A stretch of 6,358 nucleotides of DNA, from assembly GCA_027080315.1 (NCBI GenBank), contig JALWSI010000115.1, positions 1 through 6,358 of the forward strand, written 5' to 3'. Position numbers and translations under genes: made by a program. The DNA is from a bacterium (GTDB lineage: Bacteria > Thermosulfidibacterota > Thermosulfidibacteria > Thermosulfidibacterales > JALWSI01). Of this stretch, positions 1 through 6,130 are shown piece by piece (the stretch's first letter is position 1; every line of letters begins with the position of its first letter). The notes under the pieces were generated by a model, which did not search any database, was not told the origin of the DNA, and worked only from the letters and a program-made list of their open reading frames with translations.

Positions 1-220
1 CTGTTATACTAACAACCCTTTGCACATTCTCCATAAGCTCTTCCTGAGAAGGGTAGGTGAGCCTTGTGTAGCATGGACACACCAGCACCTTCTCAACGGT
101 GATGGGCGGTGATGGAGCCAGAGGAGGTGGGGACTTTACACCCCGCCACGCCTTGAAGATGAGCAGTCCCATTCCAACCAAGGCGATAATTGAGAGGTAT
201 CGTGAGATAGATGACTTCAT
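1..220 (-). CDS. Membrane-anchored protein of unknown function with a CPC motif (partial, C-terminus off the left edge)
   Basis: The frame starts with ATG at 220 and stays open to the window edge, giving 73 residues with no stop. The ATG overlaps the TGA stop of the phospholipase D-family gene (ATGA), a classic sign of translational coupling. Residues 1-4 are polar and contain a lysine. Residues about 6-23 are hydrophobic (YLSIIALVGMGLLIF) and look like a signal anchor or uncleaved signal. A proline-rich linker follows at residues 31-39 (PPPLAPSPP). The exported part then begins around TVEKVLVCPCYTRL, with two cysteines one residue apart (C48, C50). The pair could be a metal or disulfide site, but one short stretch cannot decide this. 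I do not recognise a family. A link to CcmH-type thiol proteins was considered and not supported. Inference: an envelope protein made together with the upstream exported nuclease-like protein. Confidence 0.7.
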   Translation of the reverse strand, partial: MKSSISRYLSIIALVGMGLLIFKAWRGVKSPPPLAPSPPITVEKVLVCPCYTRLTYPSQEELMENVQRVVSIT

Positions 221-753
221 CTGTTCCAGAGGCGGTTGAACTCCCTAAGATACGCCTCTGCCACCTTCGGGGCGTTAGAGAAGATGAGCAGGTTCTCGTG
301 GTTTACCCGTTCCGCCGTGACCGTCCAGTTGTACGAGCCTGTAATAACTATTGACCGATCTATCACCGCGAACTTATTGTGCATCTTGCCTTCCCACTCC
401 CTCGCTCTTCCCCATTCTCCTCTAACTGAGACCAGCTTAACTGGGACTCCCTTCCTTCTTAAATACTCTCCTTTTGAGTACTGGTTCTCTGCATCAAAGG
501 AATGGTCAAGCACCACCTTCACATCAACCCCTCTGTTCTTTGCATCAACCAGGGCCTTTGAGAGTTTGCGGCTTGTGAGGGCGTACATTGCAACCTCTAT
601 CTCCTTCTGGGCGTGGGCAAGGGCCTCCAGGATTGCATCTTCGCAACCCCCATTGGGGCTGAAATATACCCTTACCTCTGTGGCGCACGAGAGACCTACC
701 CACCCAAATAGTGCTATGCCCCAGACCAGTAGTGGGAGGTATCTTTTTCTCAG
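217..753 (-). CDS. Exported single-HKD phospholipase D-family protein (Nuc-like), unusual start
   Basis: This matches the small PLD superfamily of nuclease and phosphodiesterase proteins that carry one HKD motif and act as dimers. Numbered from a putative CTG start at 753 (178 residues), the N-terminus is basic (RKRY), followed by a hydrophobic core (LPLLVWGIALFGWVGL) and a plausible signal peptidase I site after SCA at residue 24. The mature domain opens with VRVYFSPNGG and ILEALAHAQKEIEVAMYALTS, typical of the family. The catalytic motif is H125-x-K127-x4-D132, followed by GSYNWT (139-144) and HENLLIF (152-158). The length suits a Nuc-type protein. The first canonical start in frame is ATG at 588, but using it would remove the signal peptide and the first strand and helix of the domain. 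No ATG, GTG or TTG lies upstream before the frame's stop at 841-843. CTG at 753 begins five bases after the rmlA stop. The substrate is unknown: nucleic acid or phospholipid outside the membrane are both possible. Confidence 0.82.
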   Translation of the reverse strand: MRKRYLPLLVWGIALFGWVGLSCATEVRVYFSPNGGCEDAILEALAHAQKEIEVAMYALTSRKLSKALVDAKNRGVDVKVVLDHSFDAENQYSKGEYLRRKGVPVKLVSVRGEWGRAREWEGKMHNKFAVIDRSIVITGSYNWTVTAERVNHENLLIFSNAPKVAEAYLREFNRLWNR

Positions 754-758
754 TTTTG

Positions 759-1826
759 CTACAGCAGCACCTCCGAGTTGTCTCCCAACATGAGCTGCAG
801 AGGCGAGTGGTTTTGGGGATTCTGCTGCACAAGGGTCTTTCTACCCAGAACGCTATCCTCCAACCTCTGGACGCCCAGAACCCGGGAACCATCCAGCAAC
901 ACCGCATGCTCAATAGAGGCATTCTCTATTGTGCAGTTGTTTCCTATGCTGGTGTACGGGCCAATAAAGGAGTTCTTCACCACGGTTCCCTCTCCAATGG
1001 TTACAGGTCCCCGAACCGTGCTGTTCTCAATCACGCTGTTCTGTTCAAGCACAACCCTTCCTACAACCTTGGAGTTTGAGTCTATCTCGCCTGATATTCT
1101 TCTCTTAACCCACTCGTCCAGCACAACCCGATTTGCTTCAAGAAGATCGTCCTTCTTTCCGGTGTCCAACCACCATCCATTGAGTATGTGGCTGTTCACC
1201 CTCTTGCCGTCTTCAAGCAGCTTCTGAATAGCATCGGTGATCTCAAGCTCACCCCTCCAAGAGGGCTTGATTTTGGAGATGGCGTCGTGGATCTCTGGCG
1301 AGAATAGGTAGATGCCCACAATTGCGAGGTTAGAGGGGGGATCCTTGGGTTTCTCAATAAGCCTCTTTATTCTGCCTTTATCATCAATCACAGCCACCCC
1401 AAACATGCGGGGGTCTTCAACCTCTTTCAAGAGAATAAGAGATTCTCCCTCTCCCGACTTAAACCTATCCACAAAGGGCACTATGCTTTCGCCAATAAGA
1501 TTGTCTCCCAGGTACATCAAAAAGTCGTCGTCTCCTAAAAAGCCCTGGGCGGTCTTCACTGCGTGGGCCAGGCCCTTAGGCTCTTCTTGCAGGATGAACT
1601 CAAAAGAGAATCCCCATTTATTCTCTGCCTCTAACGCCTCTCTTATCAACTTACCTGTCTCAGGAGAGATTATCACCCCTACCTCTTCAATCCCAACCTC
1701 TTTTAGCTGGTCCATCACATAGTGAATTATTGGTTTGTTTACTACCGGGATGAGCTGCTTCGCCAAGGTGAAGGTTAGGGGGCGCAGCCTGGTGCCTTTT
1801 CCCCCTGCCAGAACTAAGGCCTTCAT
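759..1826 (-). CDS. rmlA: Glucose-1-phosphate thymidylyltransferase, long form with C-terminal beta-helix
   Basis: It makes dTDP-glucose from glucose 1-phosphate and dTTP, the first step of dTDP-L-rhamnose synthesis, in the cytoplasm. From ATG 1826 the protein is 355 residues, the size of the long RmlA subfamily rather than the roughly 290-residue short form. The N-terminal nucleotidyltransferase domain shows the GGKGTRLRPLT signature (8-18), AKQLIPVVNKP (22-32), the metal-binding YLGDN (105-109), EKP (158-160), GELEITDAI (192-200) and WWLDTG (218-223). Residues about 250-328 hold hexapeptide-like repeats (VGRVVLEQNSVIENSTV, VTIGEGTVV, YTSIGNNCTIENAS), as in a left-handed beta-helix, and the end LGDNSEVLL is typical of the subfamily. 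An upstream in-frame start at 1874 exists, but 1826 gives the family N-terminus and has AAGGAGG ten bases before it. Two bases separate it from rmlD. A related enzyme making another dTDP- or UDP-sugar is possible, but the rml neighbours favour rhamnose. Confidence 0.95.
   Translation of the reverse strand: MKALVLAGGKGTRLRPLTFTLAKQLIPVVNKPIIHYVMDQLKEVGIEEVGVIISPETGKLIREALEAENKWGFSFEFILQEEPKGLAHAVKTAQGFLGDDDFLMYLGDNLIGESIVPFVDRFKSGEGESLILLKEVEDPRMFGVAVIDDKGRIKRLIEKPKDPPSNLAIVGIYLFSPEIHDAISKIKPSWRGELEITDAIQKLLEDGKRVNSHILNGWWLDTGKKDDLLEANRVVLDEWVKRRISGEIDSNSKVVGRVVLEQNSVIENSTVRGPVTIGEGTVVKNSFIGPYTSIGNNCTIENASIEHAVLLDGSRVLGVQRLEDSVLGRKTLVQQNPQNHSPLQLMLGDNSEVLL
768..774 (-). promoter_or_regulatory. 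Ribosome binding site-like sequence at the rmlA/PLD junction without a canonical start after it
   Basis: The minus strand reads GGAGGTG followed by CTGCTGTAGCAAAACTG. The motif is in the last codons of rmlA. Five bases downstream is GTA (762) in the frame of the phospholipase D-family gene, and 14 bases downstream is CTG (753) in the same frame. It probably serves that gene, but no ATG, GTG or TTG is available in the right frame. Confidence 0.5.
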
Positions 1827-1828
1827 TA

Positions 1829-2674
1829 TTATTGAGCCTCCTTCTGTAAGAATCGTTCTGTGGCCTCTTGCCAAGTGGGGAGTTTATACCCCACTGTATC
1901 TTCAAAAGGAAAGGTGTCCATGGCTGAGAATGCCGGCCGCTTGGCAGGGGTGGGGAATCTGTCGCTCTTTACAGGTATAAGTTCTCCCTCCCAGCCCATG
2001 AGCCTCAAGGCGTGCTGGGCCCATTGGTACCTGCTGCAATAGCCACTGTTGCATAGGTGGTATAAACCATATGCCCCGGTTTCCATAAGGTCCAGCAAGG
2101 CAGGGGCGAGGTCGTCAACAAAGGATGGACTGCTCACCTGGTCGTCAACTATCTCAAGCCTCTGATTCTTGCTTGCCCAGCCCTTAAGCTTGAATAGAAA
2201 GTTCTGGCTGCCGTTTCCAAAGACCCAGCTTAGCCTAACCAGGTAGAACCTCTCTCCAAGGCTCTGAAGGAGCCGCTCTCCCAGCAGCTTGCTCTCTCCG
2301 TACCTGTTTATGGGGTTGGGCTCATCAAGTATAGTGTAAGGGGCGCCTTTCTCGCCTGAAAAGACGTAGTCTGTACTGCAGTGGAGAAGCTCAACACCTT
2401 GCTCTACGCAGGTTATCGCGAGGTTTCTTACCCCTATGCCGTTGACCATAGCCGCTGATTGCCAGTCTTCTTCTGCTTTATCCACCAGGTTGTAGGCTGC
2501 ACAGTTTATGAGGTGTGATGCTTTGCTTGAAGATACCACCTCTCTCACAGCCTCTAAGTTTGAGATGTCAAACACCTTCTCTGGAGGGGCCAGATACTCT
2601 AAACCCCTTCTCTCTGCCTCTGCTATTACCGCTCTTCCCAGCTGGCCGTCTCTGCCGGCAATGAGAATCCGCAT
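1829..2674 (-). CDS. rmlD: dTDP-4-dehydrorhamnose reductase
   Basis: It reduces dTDP-4-keto-L-rhamnose to dTDP-L-rhamnose, the last step of the pathway, using NAD(P)H. The 281-residue product is the normal length for this extended short-chain dehydrogenase/reductase family. The Rossmann glycine motif is GRDGQLG (7-13) after ILIAG. Further family marks are FDIS (35-38), NCAAYNLVDKAEED (57-70), the catalytic STDYVFSG (100-107), the YxxxK pair Y125 and K129 in NRYGESK, RLSWVFG (147-153), QVSSPSFVDDLA (179-190) and RPAFSAMDT (246-254, the usual RPxxSxLD region). The ATG lies two bases after the rmlC stop, with only a weak GGA ahead of it, so translation is probably coupled to rmlC. The 3' end carries the ribosome binding site of rmlA. 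Confidence 0.95.
   Translation of the reverse strand: MRILIAGRDGQLGRAVIAEAERRGLEYLAPPEKVFDISNLEAVREVVSSSKASHLINCAAYNLVDKAEEDWQSAAMVNGIGVRNLAITCVEQGVELLHCSTDYVFSGEKGAPYTILDEPNPINRYGESKLLGERLLQSLGERFYLVRLSWVFGNGSQNFLFKLKGWASKNQRLEIVDDQVSSPSFVDDLAPALLDLMETGAYGLYHLCNSGYCSRYQWAQHALRLMGWEGELIPVKSDRFPTPAKRPAFSAMDTFPFEDTVGYKLPTWQEATERFLQKEAQ
1837..1843 (-). promoter_or_regulatory. Ribosome binding site of rmlA, inside the end of rmlD
   Basis: The minus strand reads AAGGAGG, ten bases before ATG 1826. It lies within the last codons of rmlD, just before its TAA at 1831-1829, so the two genes are likely translated in a coupled way. It also argues against the longer in-frame start at 1874. Confidence 0.75.
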
Positions 2675-2676
2675 CT

Positions 2677-3135
2677 TTAGTCCAACTTGAAAGGAGAGTT
2701 GGGATCGTCCTCGTGCCGAATCTCGTCCACGGGATCCTTCTTGCCCCAGCCTCTGTAAAGCCTGTTAGGAAAGTTGAGCACCATTCCCATGACCTCTCCC
2801 ACGTTCTTGTAACCGTGGACCACTCCAGGGGGGATGAACACTGCAGATGGGTTATCTTCTCCCACCAAGAGCTCCATCTTCTCTCTGTAGGTTGGCGACT
2901 CTTGACGGTTGTCCCACAGCACCAACTTGAAGGTGGAAGGGCCGAGGAACACGAAGTGATCCCATTGGTCCACATGCTCGTGGGGCCCCCTTGCCACTCC
3001 CGGGTGCGTGTAGGATATGTAGGCCATTGGAGGGTACAGCTTTTCCTCCATCATGTCGTGGCGAAAGAGCTCGCTTAGCCATCCTCGTTCGTCTTCAAAT
3101 CTTTCAACCTTTTTAACTATCACGCCTTCAATCAT
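2677..3135 (-). CDS. rmlC: Cupin-type dTDP-4-dehydrorhamnose 3,5-epimerase family protein
   Basis: The probable role is 3,5-epimerisation of dTDP-4-keto-6-deoxyglucose, the third step of dTDP-L-rhamnose synthesis. From ATG 3135 the protein is 152 residues, shorter than classical RmlC (about 180). Family marks are DERGWLSELFR (15-25), HPGVARGPHEH (44-54, where classical enzymes have a GVLRGLHYQ-like segment, so H52 is the likely catalytic histidine), FKLVLWDNR (69-77), IPPGVVHGY (101-109) and NFPNRLY (121-127), with Y127 a candidate acid residue. I chose ATG 3135 because GAGGTGA sits five bases upstream; a GTG at 3144 would add three residues but would overlap that site. The gene is followed after two bases by rmlD. 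The subfamily is divergent, so a related 3-epimerase or ketoisomerase acting on a dTDP-sugar cannot be excluded. The rmlD and rmlA neighbours support the RmlC call. Confidence 0.85.
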   Translation of the reverse strand: MIEGVIVKKVERFEDERGWLSELFRHDMMEEKLYPPMAYISYTHPGVARGPHEHVDQWDHFVFLGPSTFKLVLWDNRQESPTYREKMELLVGEDNPSAVFIPPGVVHGYKNVGEVMGMVLNFPNRLYRGWGKKDPVDEIRHEDDPNSPFKLD

Positions 3136-3140
3136 CTTTT

Positions 3141-3147
3141 TCACCTC
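3141..3147 (-). promoter_or_regulatory. Ribosome binding site of rmlC
   Basis: The minus strand reads GAGGTGA, then AAAAG, then ATG at 3135. The alternative GTG at 3144 lies inside this motif, so the ATG is preferred. Confidence 0.75.
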
Positions 3148-3196
3148 GTGGCTTTAACCTTTAGCCGTGGCTCTCTATCAGTCTTGCCCTTCTGAC

Positions 3197-3964
3197 TCAA
3201 GGTAGCAGCCATGGCTTAATGTCCTTTAACACCGCAAACTTCTGTCGGTAGGTGAGAAGTTTATCCAGATCAAGCTTCACATAGAACACTCCTTCGTTCT
3301 CTCCCACGTAGAGCAGGGTATCTCCCACTGGGGAGATCACAGAGGATGAGCCACAGTAGTGGAAGTTGGGGTCCGATCCCGTTCTGTTGACCCCTATAAC
3401 ATATGCCTGGTTCTCTATTGCCCGGGCCTTCAACAAGGCCTGCCAATGGAAGTCCCTTTTTGAAGGCCAGTTGGCTGCCACGATAATAACCTCTGCACCT
3501 TTTATCACAGCCCTACGATACAGTTCAGGAAACCTTAGGTCGTAGCAGACAGTCGGTGTCACCTTGGTATCTTTCACCTCAGCCACAACCACCTCTTTCC
3601 CTCCGGTGTAGAACCTTCCCTCTTCGCTGATGGAGAAGGGATGTGCCTTGTGGTACTCGCATATCTCCTTACCCTCTGGAGAGATTATGAGGTAGGCGTT
3701 TCTTAACGTGCCGTCTTTTCTTCTTGCGATGCCCCCTCCCAAAAAGATATTCCATTGCTTGGCGGTGGCGATGAGAAACCCTCTACATAGATCGTAAAAC
3801 TCTGGCACCTTTTGATTCATTGAGAAGCCTGTCGCGAACATCTCCGGGAGCAGAACCAGGGCGCCCTCTGGTGGAGGATGGCTGGTTAATAGTCTATCAA
3901 TATTCCGGAAATTTTCCTCAGGGTCTTCCCAAATGATGGAGTACTGCACGACGCCTGCTATCAC
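3197..3964 (-). CDS. Nitrilase-superfamily amidohydrolase, omega-amidase (YafV/Nit2)-like
   Basis: It belongs to the carbon-nitrogen hydrolase superfamily. The closest-looking group is the omega-amidases, which hydrolyse 2-oxoglutaramate or 2-oxosuccinamate, side products of glutamine or asparagine transamination, in the cytoplasm. From GTG 3964 the product is 255 residues, normal for this group. The catalytic triad is visible: E41 in LLPEMFATGFSM, K106 in YHKAHPF, and C140 in VCYDLRFPELYRR. Also typical are ANWPSKRDFHWQALLKARAIENQAYVIGVNR (within 164-194) and the SPVGDTLLYVGENEG tail. Two other GTG codons lie upstream in frame at 4000 and 3973. The 3964 start has GGAGGTGA five bases before it and gives the family N-terminus (VIAGVVQYS). 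The gene heads the minus-strand string, 61 bases before rmlC, with no obvious terminator between them. The exact substrate is inferred from family resemblance only. Confidence 0.87.
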   Translation of the reverse strand: MIAGVVQYSIIWEDPEENFRNIDRLLTSHPPPEGALVLLPEMFATGFSMNQKVPEFYDLCRGFLIATAKQWNIFLGGGIARRKDGTLRNAYLIISPEGKEICEYHKAHPFSISEEGRFYTGGKEVVVAEVKDTKVTPTVCYDLRFPELYRRAVIKGAEVIIVAANWPSKRDFHWQALLKARAIENQAYVIGVNRTGSDPNFHYCGSSSVISPVGDTLLYVGENEGVFYVKLDLDKLLTYRQKFAVLKDIKPWLLP

Positions 3965-3969
3965 CTGCC

Positions 3970-3977
3970 TCACCTCC
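3970..3977 (-). promoter_or_regulatory. Ribosome binding site that decides the amidohydrolase start
   Basis: On the minus strand the sequence reads GGAGGTGA, then GGCAG, then GTG at 3964. Neither upstream GTG (4000, 3973) has a well-placed Shine-Dalgarno; the 3973 GTG actually overlaps this motif. This makes 3964 the preferred start. Confidence 0.75.
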
Positions 3978-4029
3978 GACTTCTTAAGACCTTGAGGCAC
4001 CTTATCAAACCCGTTTGTGTAATCAAAGA

Positions 4030-4049
4030 TAGAGCAACTTCGTTGCCTA
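4030..4049. repeat. Small inverted repeat in the divergent intergenic region
   Basis: GCAAC (4034-4038) and GTTGC (4042-4046) are perfect inverted arms around a TTC loop. TAG (4030-4032) and CTA (4047-4049) extend the stem past one bulged A. It ends three bases before the ATG at 4053 of the plus-strand membrane protein. It could be an operator, or a hairpin near that start. There is no U-run in either direction, so a terminator is unlikely. I could not identify convincing -35/-10 pairs for either divergent transcript in 3965-4052. Confidence 0.4.
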
Positions 4050-4052
4050 CCA

Positions 4053-4586
4053 ATGGCTTTATTGGTATTTCACATTGACATGGAGACCAAGGTGTTCAGA
4101 ACAGCAAAGGCTATGGTGTTGCCCATGGGAGCGGTGCTTCTACTATCTTTGGCGCTTCTTGGCACCATGATCATTAAAGGTGATAAGGGCTTTGCCATTG
4201 TTGTGATCTGTCTATTGTTGCCTCTATCTGTGGTCTTCTTTTCGTGGCTAAGAAGGAGGATAGAGGTTGATGAGAAAGGTATGCTGTACTCTACCCTTTT
4301 TAGGAAAAAGCGCATTGAGTGGGATTCTGTTAAGGATCTTCGCCTCTTCACTGCGGGGTTAAAAAAGGTGCTCTATTTAGACGATGGCGAGAAGGTGGTT
4401 CTGATTCCCATGGTTATGGAGAAACGCGGTGAGTTTATCCGGTTGATTAAAGATAGGTTGAGAGAGAAGGACCTTCCTGAGGGGGCCTTTGAGAGCTTAG
4501 AGCACGGGGGCTTCTGGGCAGAGCCCCTCTTCCTTTGGGTGGCGGTGGCAGCGTTGGCTCTCATACTTCTGTTAAGGCTGAGGTGA
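4053..4586 (+). CDS. Three-helix membrane protein with a PH-like middle domain, function unknown
   Basis: The 177-residue product has two hydrophobic helices near the N-terminus (about residues 20-41 and 46-66) ending in a basic stop, WLRRR. A soluble segment at about 69-138 follows (IEVDEKGMLYSTLFRKKRIEW, then the VLYLDDGEKVVLIP strand pattern and an amphipathic helix EFIRLIKDRLRE). A third helix lies at about 156-175, and the protein ends in RLR. Two helices followed by an IEVDEKGM-like strand, a basic patch and an I-x-W-x-x-V/I motif is the general look of bacterial PH-domain membrane proteins, but I cannot name a specific family. The start is uncertain. ATG 4053 and ATG 4080 lack a good Shine-Dalgarno, whereas GTG 4092 has GGAG six bases upstream and would still keep all helices. 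The stop TGA overlaps the guaA ribosome binding site, implying coupled translation. No catalytic residues are evident. Confidence 0.75.
   Translation: MALLVFHIDMETKVFRTAKAMVLPMGAVLLLSLALLGTMIIKGDKGFAIVVICLLLPLSVVFFSWLRRRIEVDEKGMLYSTLFRKKRIEWDSVKDLRLFTAGLKKVLYLDDGEKVVLIPMVMEKRGEFIRLIKDRLREKDLPEGAFESLEHGGFWAEPLFLWVAVAALALILLLRLR
4580..4586 (+). promoter_or_regulatory. Ribosome binding site of guaA overlapping the upstream stop codon
   Basis: GAGGTGA lies six bases before ATG 4593 and contains the TGA stop of the upstream membrane protein gene. The overlap suggests that guaA translation is coupled to that gene. Confidence 0.75.
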
Positions 4587-4592
4587 TAGAGG

Positions 4593-6128
4593 ATGGGTAA
4601 AGGCGTACTTGTTCTTGATTTCGGTTCTCAATACACCCAGTTGATTGCCCGCAGGGTGAGAGAGCTTGGAGTCTATAGCGAGATAAGGCCTTACAACATA
4701 GCTGTTGAGGAGGTTAAGCAGCTCTCTCCCGGAGGGATAATACTATCCGGTGGCCCTGCCACGGTTAGAAGTGAAGATGCTCCCCTTTGTGACGAAGGGA
4801 TCCTCAAGTTGGGAATCCCGGTCCTTGGAATATGCTATGGGATGCAGCTTATCACCAAGATGCTGGGAGGGGAGGTTGGCCCTGCCTCTAAGAGGGAGTT
4901 TGGAAGAGCAGAGCTTGAATCTCTGAAAGGCTCTCCGCTTTTCAGGGATATTGAGATGCCCATGACGGTGTGGATGAGCCATAGCGACAAGATCCTTTCT
5001 CCCCCTGCAGGATTTCATCCCATTGCCAGAACAGCCAACTCCCCGGTGTGTGCCATGAGCGATGAAGAGAGCCGTATCTATGCCATCCAGTTTCACCCTG
5101 AGGTTTCACATACCCCTTTGGGAAGAAAGCTGCTGGCAAACTTTCTCTTCAATATCTGCCGTCTTAATGCCGACTGGAGCATGAGCTCTTTTCTTGAAGA
5201 GTCTATTGAGAATATCCGAGAGAAAGTAGGGGAAGAGAGGGTTCTATGTGCCCTTAGTGGAGGAGTGGATTCCTCTGTTGTGGCAGCCCTTCTGCACCGG
5301 GCTATTGGGGATAGGTTGCAGGCGGTCTTTGTGGATAACGGACTGCTACGTTTAGGTGAATCCCAGAGGGTTAAAGAGATCTTTATGGAGCAGTTGGGTC
5401 TTAATCTGAAGATGGTGGATGCGGCAGATGAGTTTCTTAAGGATCTTGAGGGGGTTACAGATCCCGAAGTGAAGAGGAAGAGAATAGGTCACCGGTTCAT
5501 CAGGGTGTTTGAAGAGACAGCCCGGGGGTTGGGAGAGTTTAAGTACCTTGCCCAGGGCACCTTGTATCCAGATGTGATTGAGAGCGTGCCTGTTCAGGGG
5601 CCTTCTGCCACTATCAAGAGCCACCACAATGTGGGAGGCTTGCCCAAGGATATGGAATTTGAGCTTATAGAGCCCTTGCGCAGCCTATTTAAAGACGAGG
5701 TCAGGGAACTTGGTGAGCTTTTGGGACTGCCTAAAAAGCTGATATGGAGACATCCTTTTCCAGGACCGGGTCTTGCTGTTAGAATAGTGGGGGAGGTTAC
5801 CGAGAGAAGATTGAGGATACTTAGAGAGGCCGATCGCATTGTGGAGGAAGAGATTGAGGATAGCGGCCTCTACAACGAGATATGGCAGGCCTTTGCTGTG
5901 TTGCTTCCGGTGAAGAGCGTGGGGGTTATGGGGGATGAACGCACCTACGATTACGCCATTGCCATAAGGGCGGTTGAGAGCAAAGATGGGATGACTGCAG
6001 ACTGGGTGCAGCTTCCCTACGAACTTTTGGGCAAGATCTCCAACAGGATAATAAATGAGGTTGATGGCGTGAATCGGGTGGTTTACGATATTAGCTCTAA
6101 GCCTCCAAGCACCATAGAATGGGAGTAA
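4593..6128 (+). CDS. guaA: GMP synthase (glutamine-hydrolysing)
   Basis: It converts XMP to GMP using ATP and glutamine, the final step of guanine nucleotide synthesis, in the cytoplasm. The 511-residue product is full length. The class I glutamine amidotransferase domain (about 1-190) has [14 protein letters not shown] (8-21), the oxyanion-side LSGGPATV (51-58), the nucleophile C81 in [14 protein letters not shown] (128-133), and H168 and E170 in [10 protein letters not shown]. The ATP-pyrophosphatase domain has the P-loop SGGVDSS (222-228) and FVDNGLLR, then [23 protein letters not shown] and [17 protein letters not shown]. The C-terminal dimerisation domain contains [12 protein letters not shown] and [12 protein letters not shown] and closes with [11 protein letters not shown]. 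All key residues are present. guaB is not adjacent; the gene is instead preceded by a membrane protein and followed two bases after its stop by an acyl-CoA ligase gene. Confidence 0.98.
   Translation: MGKGVLVLDFGSQYTQLIARRVRELGVYSEIRPYNIAVEEVKQLSPGGIILSGGPATVRSEDAPLCDEGILKLGIPVLGICYGMQLITKMLGGEVGPASKREFGRAELESLKGSPLFRDIEMPMTVWMSHSDKILSPPAGFHPIARTANSPVCAMSDEESRIYAIQFHPEVSHTPLGRKLLANFLFNICRLNADWSMSSFLEESIENIREKVGEERVLCALSGGVDSSVVAALLHRAIGDRLQAVFVDNGLLRLGESQRVKEIFMEQLGLNLKMVDAADEFLKDLEGVTDPEVKRKRIGHRFIRVFEETARGLGEFKYLAQGTLYPDVIESVPVQGPSATIKSHHNVGGLPKDMEFELIEPLRSLFKDEVRELGELLGLPKKLIWRHPFPGPGLAVRIVGEVTERRLRILREADRIVEEEIEDSGLYNEIWQAFAVLLPVKSVGVMGDERTYDYAIAIRAVESKDGMTADWVQLPYELLGKISNRIINEVDGVNRVVYDISSKPPSTIEWE
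6121..6125 (+). promoter_or_regulatory. Ribosome binding site that favours the GTG start of the acyl-CoA ligase gene
   Basis: GGGAG lies in the last codons of guaA, five bases before GTG 6131. An in-frame ATG at 6119 overlaps guaA but has no clear Shine-Dalgarno, so 6131 is preferred. Confidence 0.55.
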
Positions 6129-6130
6129 AC

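Noticed and set aside
1-150. Possible CcmH-like thiol protein because of the CPC motif
   Set aside because: CcmH-type proteins have a CxxC motif in a different context; here the cysteines are one residue apart and the surrounding residues do not match.
691-705. Possible lipoprotein signal (GLSC) in the PLD-family protein
   Set aside because: Position -3 is glycine rather than leucine or a similar residue; the SCA site better fits signal peptidase I.
759-774. Programmed -1 frameshift joining rmlA to the PLD-family gene
   Set aside because: No slippery heptamer is present and rmlA ends with a normal family C-terminus (LGDNSEVLL); a fused signal peptide in the middle of a protein would make little sense. 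Kept only as a minor alternative in the findings.
236-793. Open plus-strand frame of 185 codons opposite the PLD-family gene
   Set aside because: Its codons mirror the HKD gene, which has clear family motifs; the plus-strand translation is low-complexity with no recognisable domain.
2713-3078. Plus-strand frame of 121 codons opposite rmlC
   Set aside because: It is a shadow of rmlC; the minus strand has the cupin motifs and a good ribosome binding site.
3145-3196. Possible terminator hairpin between the amidohydrolase gene and rmlC
   Set aside because: Only a four-base-pair stem (GGCT/AGCC) with a nine-base loop and no U-run; too weak to call.
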